A program made the position numbers and the translations under genes. From Patagioenas fasciata (lineage: Eukaryota > Chordata > Aves > Columbiformes > Columbidae), in NCBI RefSeq assembly GCF_037038585.1, contig NC_092560.1, forward strand, positions 61,260,049 through 61,324,048: a stretch of 64,000 bases of DNA. Direction: 5' to 3'. Shown here piece after piece: positions 63,931 to 64,000 of the stretch (its first letter is position 1; the number at the start of each line of letters is the position of its first letter). Below the pieces are notes generated by a model that worked only from the letters and a program-made list of their open reading frames with translations, had not been told where the DNA came from and did not search any database.

Positions 63931-64000
63931 TTTCATAATGTTGATTTCTGTAACTGTCATATAATATGATACTAAATGAAAAGTTCATAAAACATAGTAG

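Noticed and set aside
1..64000. tRNA, rRNA or CRISPR arrays
   Set aside because: No cloverleaf-like A/B boxes, ribosomal core sequence or regularly spaced direct repeats were noticed on either strand.

Overview
The window looks like nuclear DNA from a bird. It is AT-rich and almost entirely non-coding. The evidence for a bird is the repeat content: CR1 LINEs ending in tandem ATTCTATG-type octamers, and solo LTRs with TGTCATGGTTTAACCCC / TGTCCTGGTTTCAGCC termini typical of avian ERVL-type elements. The only gene I can name with certainty, FGF10, has a sauropsid-like sequence. FGF10 is Z-linked in birds, so a Z-chromosome origin is a reasonable inference, but the sequence itself does not show this.

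FGF10 lies on the plus strand. Positions 1-44117 are the 3' part of intron 1. Exon 1, which holds the signal peptide and first core strands, is not in the window and must lie upstream. Exon 2 is 44118-44221 (104 bp, the usual size of the middle FGF exon). Intron 2 is 44222-48755. The last coding exon is 48756-48953, ending in a TAG stop. The 3' UTR follows, with the first canonical AATAAA cluster at 50661. The remainder to 64000 is downstream flank with no recognisable gene.

Mobile elements make up most of the recognisable remainder. Young or moderately old CR1 copies lie at 6979 (-), 33726 (+), 44760 (-), 47722 (+), 53328 (+), 54655-56840 (-, a rearranged copy with decayed reverse transcriptase and a repeated endonuclease segment) and 58555 (+). 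Much older CR1/L3-like relics lie at 28700-30470 (-), 34845 (+), 38870-39620 (+), 59600 (+) and 63775 (-). Two solo ERVL-type LTRs sit about 1.6 kb apart in opposite orientation at 19038-19556 (-) and 21186-21917 (+).

Several stretches read like coding sequence but match nothing I can name: 1798-2458 (+, at least one stop and one frameshift), 30592-30789 (-), 30814-31110 (+, frameshifted), 33114-33511 (-, 132 open codons flanked by AG and GT) and 35281-35652 (-). They are reported as pseudogene or antisense-exon candidates, not as genes. No tRNA, rRNA or CRISPR array was seen. Everything is read by eye, without alignment, so repeat boundaries are approximate to tens of bases.
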